This document shows positions 1-16,300 of a DNA stretch of 64,000 bases, in pieces. The first letter of the stretch is position 1, and each line of letters begins with the position of its first letter. Both the position numbers and the translations under genes were made by a program. The notes beneath the pieces are model-generated. The model ran no database searches and had not been told where the DNA came from. It saw only the letters and a list, made by a program, of their open reading frames with translations. Source of the DNA: Phalacrocorax aristotelis (taxonomy: Eukaryota > Chordata > Aves > Suliformes > Phalacrocoracidae); NCBI RefSeq assembly GCF_949628215.1, contig NC_134276.1, positions 217,454,610 to 217,518,609 on the forward strand. Reading direction: 5' to 3'.

Positions 1-107
1 CTCCCAGGGGTGTCTATGCCCCCTCGGGGCTGAACCAGCTCCTTCTGCCCCAACCGGTGCCACCGTCCCCATCCCAGGCAATCCCCCCCGCCAGCCAGAC
101 CCCCTAC

Positions 108-172
108 CCAACAAAAGTCTCGGTGCTGGCGGCCGTTGCCACCAGGGCAGCCAGCAGCACAAGGGCCCTCAT
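108..172 (-). CDS. CPA1: carboxypeptidase A1-like, first coding exon only (gene continues off the left edge)
   Basis: Reading leftward from the ATG at 172-170, the exon encodes MRALVLLAALVATAAS, a signal peptide, followed by TETFVG, the start of a carboxypeptidase A propeptide. It ends after 65 nt at a GTAGGG donor (107-102). The other two CPA genes in this window also have a 65-nt first exon ending in phase 2. Family members are secreted zinc metallocarboxypeptidase zymogens that remove C-terminal aromatic or aliphatic residues. The start resembles mammalian CPA1 (MRGLLVL...KEDFVG), and the position after CPA2 and CPA5 is where CPA1 lies in other vertebrates. Bases 1-107 are intron 1. The start lies only about 0.85 kb below the CPA5 stop codon. 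The symbol rests on 22 residues plus synteny, so another CPA paralogue is possible. Confidence 0.8.
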
Positions 173-220
173 CGTCAGCCGCAAGAGCCCGTCCCGTGCC
201 CCAACAGCACCCCAGGGCCT

Positions 221-226
221 CTTAAA
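221..226 (-). promoter_or_regulatory. TATA-like element of the CPA1-like gene
   Basis: On the minus strand the sequence reads TTTAAG about 50 bases before the ATG, in an otherwise GC-rich stretch. The spacing suits a core promoter with a short leader, as is usual for pancreatic protease genes. The match to TATA is weak and the call is inference. Confidence 0.35.
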
Positions 227-978
227 TCCCATGGGGATGGTGGCTCCCGGCCCCCTGCCCGCTGTCCCTTTTCCCAGGGCCGTGGGAAGGCTCCGGCTGG
301 CACCGGCCAAGGTTGGGCACCGCAGCCCCGCCGTCCCCCCTCTGTGGCGCTCCCCGTTCCAGCCAAACCCGTCCCAGGAACCGGCCAGGGCTGTCGGTGA
401 GTCACTTGCCAGCGGGGTGAGAGGTGGGGAGGTGCCCAAATCCCACCGCCCACGGTGCCGGCTGCAGCTTGGAGCTGCGGCTTGGAAAAGGGCAAGAATT
501 GGGTCAAGAAGGTGCAAGATGAAGATTTTCGCATCGGGGGGAGCTTGGCGAGACAGGGGCCTAAACTGTGGCCATGTTGGTGGTGACGGCGGGGGGGGGA
601 ATTGGTTTAAAGTTTGGTGCGGGACAGAGGTGAGAGCGGGTGACGGTCACCCCAGGTGGCACAAATAAAATTAACAAATGCCTGGAAGCACTTTGCACCC
701 AACGAAGGCCCTGAGGGTGCCCGGTGTCCCTCCTCCCAGCTCCCACGGAAGGGACAATGGAGCAATGCTGCCCAAAATCCCATAAAATTGGGTTTGCTTG
801 CCCAAAATAGACCCATCCCCTCCCAGGTCCTTCAGGGCTGTTGGGCACGAAGGATGGGGACTTGTAGGGCCCAACAGGGGAATAAACACCTGCAGGGCTG
901 GGAATCCTTTTTTCACCTTTCTTTTGAAGTTTAGCATGAAAAATAAAGGTCTTAAACCATAAAGAGTCTCCAGGATTA

Positions 979-984
979 TTTATT
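979..984 (-). terminator. polyadenylation signal AATAAA of CPA5
   Basis: An exact AATAAA on the minus strand lies about 35 bases beyond the CPA5 stop codon (1017-1019), giving a very short 3' UTR. Cleavage is expected near 955-965. Confidence 0.7.
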
Positions 985-1016
985 TAGACAAGGGAGCATC
1001 ACGGGAGGTGCTGGAT

Positions 1017-5348
<4,332 letters not shown>

Positions 5349-5384
5349 GGTGAGTGGATGCAGATGAGCCTCAGCCCCCAAAGG

Positions 5385-5392
5385 CATATATG
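5385..5392 (-). promoter_or_regulatory. TATA-like element of CPA5
   Basis: The palindromic CATATATG lies 37-44 bases upstream of the CPA5 ATG (5348), in a GC-rich context. That spacing implies a leader of only about 10-20 bases, like the TATA-to-ATG spacing of CPA2 in this window. Inferred from position and sequence only. Confidence 0.5.
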
Positions 5393-5984
5393 GCCCCCCT
5401 ATACGGTGCTCTGGGGGCACTTTCTCACCAAGGCCACAGCTGCTGTCCCTGCAGAGCTGACAGTGACAAACAGCTAAGCCAGAAACAGCTCGCGGGAGCC
5501 CAAATGTTTGCTTTACTTGGCGAAGTCACTAAAAGAGCAGCCAAATTAGGGAGGATCTGATAACGTCTTCCTCGGAGCTCAGGTCCTGGTAGGACGCGTG
5601 GCCGTGCACCCAGTTTGGTGCGAGTAGGTGCCATGGTCACAGTCGCCACCTGCGGGGGTGACCCAGCCCATGGGTGTGGGGTGGGGGGGGACGGTGGGGG
5701 TCGTAGGGCCCCAGAGTACACAAGGACACGGTGCTTTGTTTCCGTTAATTTCTTTATTCCAGATTACCCTTAGTAAATTAAGCAGAATTATGATTAGTAA
5801 AGCAAGTGTGTATTACAAGTTGCTGCAAAATTCCTAGCAGAAAAAATATACATATATATATTTATGATTAATTACTTACATGCACAGCTATCTATCTATA
5901 AAATTCAAAATATATCAAATTATTACCGGTGCTGTTCATCAAACTGCTCCCAGGAGTGGGGCCAGATGACGATGGATGAAGTCT

Positions 5985-6595
5985 CACTTCAAAGACGATG
6001 GGCATCACGGAGCGCCGGAGCCAGGCGTACCCGATGAGGGTCCGAGGGGTCGCACAGGGACGTTCACCCAGGGGTAATGCTTGGAGAGAGACTGGGGCTC
6101 AGTTTTGGGTTGAAAGCAAGTTATTTTTATGTCTTTAGTGTAGATACATGAGTGGGCACAGGACAGCAGCGCCTGGAGCAGCTGCTGCTGATTTCTGCTG
6201 CCTTAGGAGGTCAGTTTGTTATAGTGGTTTCTTTGTTCCCCAGGTTATAGCAGCGTCTTTGTTCCCCAGGTTATAGCAGTGTCTTTGTTGTGTGCGTATC
6301 TACAACGGCCCCGAGCTCCCGCCTGCACTTGTCAAGGGTCCTCTGGGTTCCCGGGCCGGGTTCCCAGGCTGGCAGACATCATCTCGGCCAGTTTTTTAGC
6401 AGACATCTTCTAACCATCAGGTTTTTTCCCTATTAAAACCAGGTCACCTTTCTGGATGCACCGACAGCAGGGTGCACCACGGGAAGGGGCCATGGTCGGG
6501 GCTCTGTTATGGCTTCATAATGCGGAACCGGTGATGTTGGTGAGCTGGTCCTGGCCGGCGGAGCCAGGGTAGAGGTCCTCGTAGAGGCAGGATGA
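5985..6595 (-). mobile_element. possible fossil LTR-like sequence
   Basis: This non-coding stretch between the CPA5 promoter and a CR1 has an LTR-like look on the minus strand: a triplicated 26-base unit, followed by TATA-like ATAAAAATAA and a GC-rich leader-like part. No internal retroviral genes, clear terminal repeats or target-site duplication were seen. It may be a degraded solo LTR or simply unique sequence; the family could not be named. Confidence 0.25.
6218..6290. repeat. short tandem array, 26-bp unit, about 2.8 copies
   Basis: The unit GTTATAGCAGTGTCTTTGTT followed by CCCCAG repeats at 6218, 6244 and 6270. The first two copies differ at a few bases and the third is cut short after GTCTTTGTTG. 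Confidence 0.85.
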
Positions 6596-6596
6596 T

Positions 6597-7198
6597 CATA
6601 GAATTATAGAATCACAGAATGGTTTTGGTGGGACGGGACCTTTAGAGGCCATCTAGTCCAACCCCCTGCCATGAGCAGGGACATCTCCAACCAGACCAGG
6701 TTGCTCAGAGCCCCGTCCAGCCTGGCCTGGGATGTCCCCAGGGATGGGGCATCGACCACCTCTCTGGGCAACCTGGGCCAGTGTCTCACCACCCTCAGTG
6801 TAAATAATCTTTTCCTTATATCCAGTCTAAATCTCCCCCCCTGTAGTTTAAAGCCATCACCCCTTGTCCTGTCACAACAGGCCTTGCTAAAGAGGTCACC
6901 CCCACCCTTCCCACAGCCCCCCTTTAAGCACTAGGGGGCCGCAATAAGGTCTCCCCGCAGCCTTCTCTTCCCCAGGCTGCACAACCCCAGCTCTCCCAGC
7001 CCGGCCTCGCAGCAGAGGGGCTCCAGCCCTCGGAGCATTTCTGTGCCCCCTCTGGCCCCGCTCCAGCAGCCCCGTGTCTGTCCCGTGCTGAGGAGCCCCG
7101 AGCTGGAGGCGGCGCTGCAGGGGGGTCTCACAGAGCGGGGCAGGGGGGCAGCACCCCCTCCCTCGCCCTGCTGCCCACGCTGCTGGGGATGAGGGGGT
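6597..7198 (-). mobile_element. CR1 LINE, 5'-truncated 3' end
   Basis: The plus strand begins with CATAGAATTATAGAATCACA and continues GGGACCTTTAGAGGCCATCT, the reverse complement of a CR1 3' terminus. The body contains the C-terminal part of ORF2 and the usual GC-rich 3' UTR blocks. It is cut at its 5' end, as is typical for CR1, and abuts a second, older CR1 at about 7200. Confidence 0.9.
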
Positions 7199-7600
7199 AG
7201 CTGTGGTGGGAAGGGACCACAGGAGATCAGTATCCGACCCCCTGGATGAAGCAAGGTCAGCTCTGGGAGCAGACCAGTTCCTTCCATGTCGGGGCTTTGA
7301 GTCCTCCAAGGATGGAGGCTCTGTGTGGCCCCTCCGCGTGATGTGTCCCACCGCTGGTCTGGTCTCCTGGTGGAAAAGCTTTTTCCTGTGCCCAGCCTGG
7401 CTCGCTCTTGCTTCAGCTGATGCCCTTGTCTCTCCCATCACACTTTGTAGTGAAGAGCTTGGCTTCTTTTTCTCAATAACCTCTTCTCAGGGACTTGTTA
7501 GGTCCCCCTGCCTCAATGCTGCCTCATCTCCAGGCCAAACCAGCCCATCTCCCTCATGGGGGACATCCTCCTCTTCCTCTTGCTGGGCTCAATCTGTCTT
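7199..7600 (-). mobile_element. older, diverged CR1 fragment
   Basis: The sequence GGGAAGGGACCACAGGAGAT followed by CCGACCCCCTGGATGAAGCA lines up with CR1 3' ends of a different subfamily. Further along, TCCAAGGATGGAG, a block around GAAAAGCTTTTTCCTG and CTCCAGGCCAAACCAGCCC keep the expected order and spacing but are much diverged. The right boundary is uncertain. Confidence 0.7.
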
Positions 7601-9310
7601 GCTCCAGGTCTCTTTAGTGCCAGGGGTCCAAAAACCAGATTGCAGTTGTTACCAAGCCACGCACTTACAAGAAGAGGGCCCAGGTGGCCTCAAGACCTGG
7701 ATGTTTGGATGGAGCTTCAAAGCCAGGGCGAGGCCACAGGTCTACAAGCCTGGCTGAGGCTCCTCGGGCTCTGCAGCTCCTGCCCACCACTTGCCACAAG
7801 GTCCCCGCTCCAATGGCAGCAGGTCGGCCAGATCCAGGAGTGTGGATCTGGAGCCGTGGGCCCTCCCCGTCAGCGGGGCTTTACCAGCAGGGTTTTTATC
7901 ACCAGCTGGAGGATGGGATTTTGGGAGGGTGGGTCAGTTTGGGAAGCAGGTGCCACTGGATGGGGCCGTGAGTGGAGGGGACGGGGACACGTGTGGGGAA
8001 CACCGGCTGCCCCGTGCTCAGGTTTGCTTTCCAAAACATCTCTGCTTAACCCAGAACCAAACCCACGTGGTGGTTTCTGATGCCTCAGCTGCACTTTCAC
8101 CTTCCTCTCCCTGCCAAAGCCTCACGTCCTTTAGGTCTGAACTAACATTTTACCCGCTGCGTCAGGTGTATTTGCTCTCCTGCCAAGCTCACGAGGAGTG
8201 AGTAACTCACCAGCTGCTGGCGGATCACAGGACATTGAGATAAACCTGTTAGACTTGATAATCGCTGCAACAGCAGCAGGGATTGCTAATCTCTGATCCT
8301 TCCGTGGCTGCCGTGCACGGCCCTGAGCTGTTTGCTCTTAATCCCCAAGAGATTAGCAGGCTGAATAACAGAGCGAGGGAGGCAGGCTCCTGAGGGACCG
8401 CCGACCGGCTGCGCTGGATGACAGCAGGCGTCCTCCCACCTCCATCCCACCTTGCCCACTGGGCAAATCTGGGAGGGAGAAAAGGGGCAGGACAAATATA
8501 CAGGGGCATAAAGCCAGGAGAACACCCCCCTTCCACCAGCGGTCGGTGGGCTGGCAGCATCCGGCGGCTCATTAAAGGAAATTAAATTCCTTTAATCAGC
8601 CTCACAGCCTGGATCATGCTGCACCAGCCCGGTCTGCCCCCAGAAGGGAGCTCCGTCAGAGCCCCCAAGGTTTACAGGAGTAACAATATGGATTATGCAC
8701 AAAAAATTCTTCCCTGTCCTCTCTAAACAGCCCCAAGACACTACCAGAGGGAGCGGAGCATAAGGACGGCCCGTGTAATCCCCCCAGCTGTAGCTACGCT
8801 GCAGTACTGGAACAATGAACTGTCCAGGTGATGCAGTTTATCATTCAAGTGCTTCAGCAGCTCTGAAGGGGTCACACTCCTTTCAATCCACAAATTTCAG
8901 AAATATTTTGGAGAACCTGCAGCCTCACAACCCTGGGAGCCGGTTTCTGCGCTGGTGCCAGGGCTGGTTGTGAGGAGGGGGGTTGCTGTGAGGGCAAGGA
9001 GGGTTGCAGGAGTACAACACACCACTGAGGGCTAGCGTTGCTCGGAGCAAAGACATTTTGCATTTACTAATAGAGGTGGAGCTGCAGAGGGCAGCGGCAG
9101 GATGGTTTGCAGCAGTCAGGAGCTAGGGGACAAGCACCTCCTCCTCTCCCAGCACACCTTTCTGCTCTAAGATTTAATCTCCCCTCAGCCTCTGCACTGA
9201 CAAGAGTCCCCAGCTGACTTCTTGTTTATCTGGGTGGGAAAAAGCCTGCTCACTCCATCCCACCAGCAGTCACTCTGCCATCTCTGTAGCCACACAAGTG
9301 ATCATACCTT
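7601..9310. other. intergenic sequence with no recognised gene
   Basis: Between the CR1 pair and the CR1 downstream of CPA2. The open frames here are short, lack splice context and match no family I know. The sequence is of mixed composition, with a short A/T-rich part around 8570-8600 and no tandem repeat. Confidence 0.6.
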
Positions 9311-9995
9311 CACAGAATCATAGAATCCTTAAGGGTGGAAAAGACCTCTAAGATCATCAAGTCCAACCATCAATGCAACACCCCCAGGCCTCCTAAGCCA
9401 TGTCCCCAAGTGCCACGTCTACATGGTTTTTGAACATCCCCAGGGGCAGTGACTCCCCCACCTCTCTGGGCAGCCTGTGCCAGGGCCTGACCCCTCTGGC
9501 AGGGAAGGCATTTTCCCTCATCTCCAACCTAAACCTCCCCTGACGCAGCTTGAGGCCGTTCCCTCTCGTCCCATCGCTGGTGACTTGGGAGCAGAGACCG
9601 ACCCCCCCCTCACTCCAGCCCCTCTCAGGCAGCTGCAGAGAGCGAGAAGGGCTCCCCTCAGCCCCCTCTTCTCCAGGCTAAACCCCCCCAGCTCCCTCAG
9701 CCGCCCCCCAGCACACTTGTGCTCCAGACCCTGCCCCAGCCCCACTGCCCTTCTCTGGACACGCTCCAGCCCCTCCAGGGCCTTCTTGTCCCGAGGGGCC
9801 CAAACCTGAGCCCAGCATTCGAGGTGGGGCCTCCCCAGGGCCGAGCACAGGGGCCCCATCCCTGCCCGGCTCCTGCTGGCCACCCCAGTGCTGACACAAG
9901 CCCGGGGGCTGGTGGCCTCCTTGGCCACCTGGCCACTGCTGGCTCATGCCCAGCCAGCTGTCAGCCAGCACCCCCAGGGCCTTCTCCGCCAGGCA
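9311..9995 (-). mobile_element. CR1 LINE 3' portion, near-identical inverted partner of the copy at 15.8 kb
   Basis: Starts with CACAGAATCATAGAATCCTT and GGGTGGAAAAGACCTCTAAG (reverse complement of a CR1 3' end). It runs through the reverse complement of the ORF2 C-terminus and ends near CTTCTCCGCCAGGCA. The conceptual peptides of this copy and of the plus-strand copy at 15764-16592 differ at only a few positions, so both come from the same fairly young subfamily. Confidence 0.92.
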
Positions 9996-10196
9996 CATCT
10001 TTCCAGCCACAACATCTTTCCTTCCTCCTTTTGTCACCGTTCCTACTGTGTCTCACTGAAATGGCCCCAACCAAGCCCTAAAATCTGTGGCACCTTGGAA
10101 GGGGCCTACCATGCACACAGAGATGTGGCAAACAAGAGAAGCACCAAACATTTACATGCAGCCGAGTATTGCTGCAGGAGGAATGTGCACAGGAGT

Positions 10197-10202
10197 TTTA
10201 TT
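10197..10202 (-). terminator. polyadenylation signal AATAAA of CPA2
   Basis: An exact AATAAA on the minus strand lies about 100 bases past the CPA2 stop codon (10304-10306). It is the first such hexamer after the stop. Confidence 0.75.
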
Positions 10203-10303
10203 CAGCCAGGTTCCACATCATTACAGCTGTCTCAAGCACGCCAAGGCAATTCCTGATGATTTATGAGCTTCCTGCTACAGAAAGCCGGTTCCCACTCCAG
10301 CTT

Positions 10304-13300
10304 TTAGTATGGATTGTCTCGCACATGCTCTAGGATTTTTTTCAGACCCAGCCAGGTCTCCTCTGCAGTCGGGATGATTTGGTTGGCTGGCAGGAGGAAA
10401 CCATAGTTCCCTGTGTCTCGCAGCTCAAAAGCGAAGGAGTATTTGATGCCATAATCATAGCTCCAGTCAATGCTGCCTCCACTGGCTTGGTCTGAAAGAG
10501 AAAGGGAGAAGAGCCAGGGCGGTGAGAAGGGGATTGGTTTGAGTTCTGGTCTCCTGCTGTTTACGAGGGACAAGAAGCAGGTTTTTATGTGAACGCTCAG
10601 CTACAATATTTGACTGGTGGCGTCACCCTACGGAAGCATCACTGCTGCCGAGAGGGAGAGACCCTGTGGGGGGACAGAGGCTGTTGCCCCGGGACAGCCC
10701 GTAAAAAACTCAGACTAGCAAAATACTCACAGATAGTGTTGCAAATGCTCCCCACTGTAAAGGTGGTGCCGTACAGGGACTGGATGGACTGGGCAGCAGC
10801 TCTTCCCAAGGCGTCCTGGAGAGGAGAAGATGAAGAACAAGTCAGAAAGTAGCCACGCTTAACGAGGCTAAACCTTAAGATTTCACCAACCTGAACCATA
10901 CTTAAGGAAATCTCCACAATCTTTCAAAAAAATCTCCAATCTTTCACGCCCCTCAGTAAACTAGTGCCAAATCAATCCACTTCGTCATCACTCATACTAG
11001 TGACAGCACTCACAGATTCCACAGTATTTTGGGGAGGTGACATTGCAGGTGAATTCACAGAATGACAGAATCCCAGACTGGTGGGGGTTGGCAGGGACCT
11101 CTGGAGATCATCTCGTCCCACCCCCTGCTTGAGCAGGCACACCCAGAGCAGGGGGCTCTGGGTCCAGCCCCATCTTCCTGACACCCACCCGTCAGATATT
11201 TATAGGCATTGATGAGATCCCCCCTCAGCCTTCTCTTCTCCAGGCTGAACAAGCCCAGGTCTCTCAGCCTTTCCTCACAAGGGAGATGCTCCAGCCCCTG
11301 ATCCCCTTGGCAGCTCTGCGCTGGCCTTGCTCCAGCAGTTCCCTGCCCTTCTTGAACTGGGGGGCCCAGAACTGGACGCAGCCCTGCAGATGGGGCCTCA
11401 CTGGGGCAGAGCAGAGGGGGAGGAGAACCTCCCTCGCCCTGCTGCCCACACGCCTTTCCATGCTCCCCAGGACACCATTGGCTTCCTTGGCCCCAAGGGC
11501 CCGGTGCTGGCTCAGGGTCACCTCGCTGCCCCCCAGCACCCCCAGGGCCTTCTCAGCAAAGCCGCTCTCCAGCAGGTCACCCCCAGCCTGTGCTGGTGCA
11601 GTACTGGTGCTATGAATTAAGTCATAGCAGGTTCTGTATCTGATCATCCAGTGTTTGATCTCACTGACTGTCTTTTCAAGAAAAGGTTCAAGAGGTTCAA
11701 AATCCCGAGGCAGTCAGAGATCTTCCAATAGTCAGTGGGTGCTTGTAGGGAAAAGAGAGCCAGGCTCTCCTTGGAGGTGCCGGGGAAAAGGACGAGTGGC
11801 AACCAACAAATTGCCACATGGGGAATTGCATTTAGGTATTAGCGAAAAAGAAAATCCCCGTGACAGCGGGGAAACTTTGGGAAGGGCTTGAAGAAGCTGT
11901 GGAATTTGTCTTTGGAAATATCAAAACAATTAATGAAAACTGAGCTGGGCAAGGCCCTAAGCAACCCAGTTCAACCTTGATATTGGCTCTGACTCCAAAG
12001 ACTGCCTGCTTTCAGTGGAGGGTTAGACTAGAGACTTCCAGAGATCTTTTCCATTTGAATTATGATTGTGAGATCTGTATCGCCTCAAAGATATCGTTAC
12101 AGCTGTGATGCTGTCATTAAAGCAGAAAGAAGGAAACATGGGCCGGCGAAGAAGGCTGAGAATGAGTGGGGATGGCACGTGTTTGCATACGACCAAGATT
12201 TCTCTTTCAAAGGCATTTCATTGCACCAGGCTTTTGTTCGCTCTCACAGACAGTTGCTGTTATAGATGGCAGAGTTTAGCCTATCATTTTAATCCTGATA
12301 CCTCACTGTAAAACTTGAGTATAGGAAACCAGCTGGACAGAACAGAGGAAGCTAAAGCTCAGTCACGACTTCTCACCAGCTCAGCGTGGTCTGCCGGTTC
12401 AGTGCATTTATAGCCATAGGGATACATCAGGAGCTGAGAGTAACTGTGGAGGGTGAGGAAGGCCCGGATGTTTCCATGATTCTTAATAAAGTTGACAACA
12501 GATCTAACTTCCACCTCTGAGTGGGCACTGGGCCCGCGGTAAGAGTCAGAACAGGGATTACTACTGGCTCCAGGACCTGTCAGTGCAAAGGAGGAACAAA
12601 GGCAAATCTGTAAGAACTGGCATTTATAAAAGGTCAGAGCGGACCAACACAAAGCCAGGCTTTCCTAAGAACAGGTCTTCACCCAAAGGCAAGGCCTTAA
12701 ATCCTGATAAACATCAAACAGCAGCAACAGAGCATGAATACTCAATGACCGTACTTCTGGATGATACAGATTACCGCCTTCATCTTGTACTCACTGGCAA
12801 TTAATCGATGCAAAATTATCTTTACAAAAGACAGCTGCCATCCTATATGACCATTTTCTTTTGGAATCCCTTATGTTAAGGAGATTGCAAGTCCTGTGTA
12901 ACAGGATCCGGGAACATGAAAGGGAACTTTCTTCTTAGTAACAGCCCGAATGCAGAAACTTTATTCCTACCTCCAAAACCTGCATCCCAGTTCCTGTTTG
13001 GATCGACTCCAACACATCGACTGCCTTGATTCTTGGAGCGGGTCTTCCGCCACATGCGATTCTAAAACAAACACACACTATGGCTTTGAAAAGGAGCAAA
13101 TCTCAGTCCTTGCAGAAAACCTGCTACCCAGAAATAGTTGCCTTTCACCAGGAAGAGATCCCAGGCAGAAGCCTAAGATTATTTCTGATGGGCTGACGGC
13201 CGAGATGAGCCGATGGTCAAAAATCAAAGGGCTGGTGAATTTGCAGCGGGTTGAGATGAGTTAGACAAGTAATTAGTATCTTTGGCTGCCCAACTCTTTT

Positions 13301-16300
13301 GTAACTCCTTGCAGCGTTAACAAATAGACTTTCAGAGCCTACTTCCCTCACATTTATTGTTCGCTTGGAAGAGCATGTCAGCTTTCTAAATCAGCTCGGA
13401 TACACAGCATGCTTACTCACCGTGGTGTGGGTGAATACGTATCCATCAGGGTTTGTGACTGTCAGCAGGAAAATGTCCATTTTGTTCAGCAGAGAGGTGA
13501 TGGATGGATCCTTCCCATAGTCAGAGGCAATCTAAGCAGAGACAATACGGTACACCATGATTACCAGCATATTTCTTTCCCGCGTGCTTATGCTCTAACA
13601 GCTAGGTACAGAGGTAAGCCTGGCTTTCGGGGCCGGAAAACAAGAAACATTAATTATCTGCTGGCCATAACTGTTCCTCGTTAGACTTGGAGCTTGCAGA
13701 GAGCAACAAATCTGTTTTATTAGTTTATTCTGAAGACAGGAAGTTAATGGAAGATGGCAGCAAATTTTCTCCTGCCTGTCCCAGGGAATGGGCCAAGACT
13801 GGCACTAAGGTTGAGATGGATTAACCACGTTGGGAATATACAACTGTGCTGCACTTCTCTGGTGGCTTAGTCATTTTCAGCAGAATTTAAATGCTCATTT
13901 ATACAGAGCTGGAAGTTTTGGCACTTTTGTGGAAGGTAACCAACCACACAGTGTTCCTCTGTGTTGGCAGACCAAAGCAGCAAACTGATCTCAAAGTCCT
14001 CGGTTATTTGCATAACTATCAGCCCTGCAGTCCTCAGCAATTTCACCTGAACTGCTATATTTTGTCTACCTAAACCCAGCTGTTCTAACAATACACAGCG
14101 TTTTTCAATTCTTTGCCTACCAGCTGCCATATTCTCTCTGGAGTTGGCTGCGTCTTAAGAGGGGTGAAGGAGAGTTAGCAGGGCTGGCTAATGTGTGATA
14201 TACTTTTAAACAGTCAGAGGCATTCCCAAGGTAAAAGAAAAATCAATCACTGCTGAAGTGACCTTTTTAGCCATCCATATTGCACTCGCTTGGGTAACCC
14301 ACTCTCGCGAATGGATACCGGCATCAATCCAGATTGCAGGACGGTTGCTTCCTCCGGTGCTGAACTGTTAAACAAACCAGAAAGTTTTAAGACTCTCACT
14401 GACACCTTTTAGTCAAAAACATCTCATATAGATTGGGATGCTTTGGACTGAATTGTGCCGTATCTATAATGCAGATGTCTCTTATGTATGCACATATGTA
14501 CGCATGCGTTCTGTGGTATCCTATATGTCATACCTTGAGCACATACAAAGGCCGCTTTTCATAGGATTCCCCGATCTGGAGCTTACTGACAATGCGGCTA
14601 TACTCAGATGCAAGATGGTCCAGTTCTGCATAAATCTGAAAGGAAAAGGCATGGTGATATTTACATTACGTTTATGTATAGTACTCTGCAGAACAATTGC
14701 AGGACCTGATGAAACCTGATGACGTCTCCAAAGTCCCATCTCACCTTATGTCAGTGTAGTCAGCTCTTCCTAACATCACAAAGTAGGAGGAAGCACTGCT
14801 ATATCCTCAAGATCTACTTACTTCAGGAAAAAGTTCAAAACCCTCTTTACGAACTTCTACTAGGAAAAATACCTTACCCTCCGCTCTGCTTGATGGCTAC
14901 TGGCTTCCTATAGGTCCCTATTTCAAGATTCATTTATTTCTCAGTCTCTTTGGAGGGTCAGAAGGAAGGGTTTTGACAAAATTCTGCAGAGCAGTTTATA
15001 AAAAGGTACGATCAACACTTGTCTGCTCCAACACTCTGTCAGGGAGAGCACTGGCTCATTGTGCTGACCACAAAATGAATCCATTTAAAAACAAAGCCAT
15101 GTGCCAAAGGAAGCCGGAAAGATATTTTAGATCTTAATGAAAAAAGGCATGAAAAGATGTCAGAAAAAAAAATCCTCCTCCCCCAAAGCTGAGGTACTCA
15201 CGGAATCTAAAGAGTGGTAAGTTCCATAATTGAAGCTGTTGCTGCTGCGCTCCCTTTGTTGACTGTAGGCCATATCTTGCTTTTCTTGATCTAGAACAAC
15301 CTAAAAGACACATTCAAATGTTGAGAAAAGCCTGGTTAATTTGCAAACTTCTGACTTCTGATGTTTATCTCAAATGACGACACGATGGCCCTGCACACTG
15401 GCCCCAGCCCCAGCCCCAAACATCCCACAGCCGTGGAGCAAAGAAATGTTTCTGCTGAATGTATCTGTAGTGAAGTGGGCAAGAATAGGAGTATTTAAAT
15501 GGTCAGCATGATGTTTTAAACACTTCTTAAGATGAACACGGATAGCACTGGAAAGCTTTTTGGGGAAAAAAAAAAAAGGCAGTTTTTTTGCTGAGTTAAT
15601 GGTATTTCAGATGCCATTTCGGGATTACTGCTCATGAAGAGATGCTGGATTAGTCCCAAGTGGGTACTTTTCTCTCACACAGTGGTGTACAGTTCTTTCA
15701 GATTATGATCCTGAACTACTTTTAACACAGTTTATTCAGTTATGAGTAACTTTAAACAGACTTATTGGACAGGCTGGCTTAATGGGCCAAGGCCAATGTA
15801 TGAGGTTTAACAAGGCCAAGAACCAGGTCCTGCCCTTGGGTCACACCAACCCCAGGCAGCGCCCCAGGCCTGGGGCAGAGGGGCTGGGAAGTGCCCGGCG
15901 GAGAAGGCCCTGGGGGGGCTGGCTGACAGCCGGCTGGGCATGAGCCAGCAGTGCCCAGGTGGCCAAGGAGGCCACCAGCCCCCAGGCTTGTGTCAGCACT
16001 GGTGTGGCCAGCAGGAGCCGGGCAGGGATGGGGCCCCTGTGCTCGGCCCTGGGGAGGCCCCACCTCGAATGCTGGGCTCAGGTTTGGGCCCCTCGGGACA
16101 AGAAGGCCCTGGAGGGGCTGGAGCGTGTCCAGAGAAGGGCAGCGGGGCTGGGGCAGGGTCTGGAGCACAAGTGTGCTGGGGGGTGGCTGAGGGGGCTGGG
16201 GGGGTTTAGCCTGGAGAAGAGGGGGCTGAGGGGAGCCCTTCTCGCTCTCTGCAGCTGCCTGAGAGGGGCTGGAGTGAGGGGGGGGTCGGTCTCTGCTCCC

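Noticed and set aside
57-668. 203-codon plus-strand open frame overlapping the CPA1-like first exon
   Set aside because: It is the antisense shadow of GC-rich promoter and exon sequence; the minus-strand exon has a signal peptide, donor site and synteny.
7556-8201. Overlapping plus-strand frames of up to 174 codons at 7.6-8.2 kb
   Set aside because: Three frames are open over the same GC-rich stretch, partly in an old CR1, with no coding signature in any one of them.
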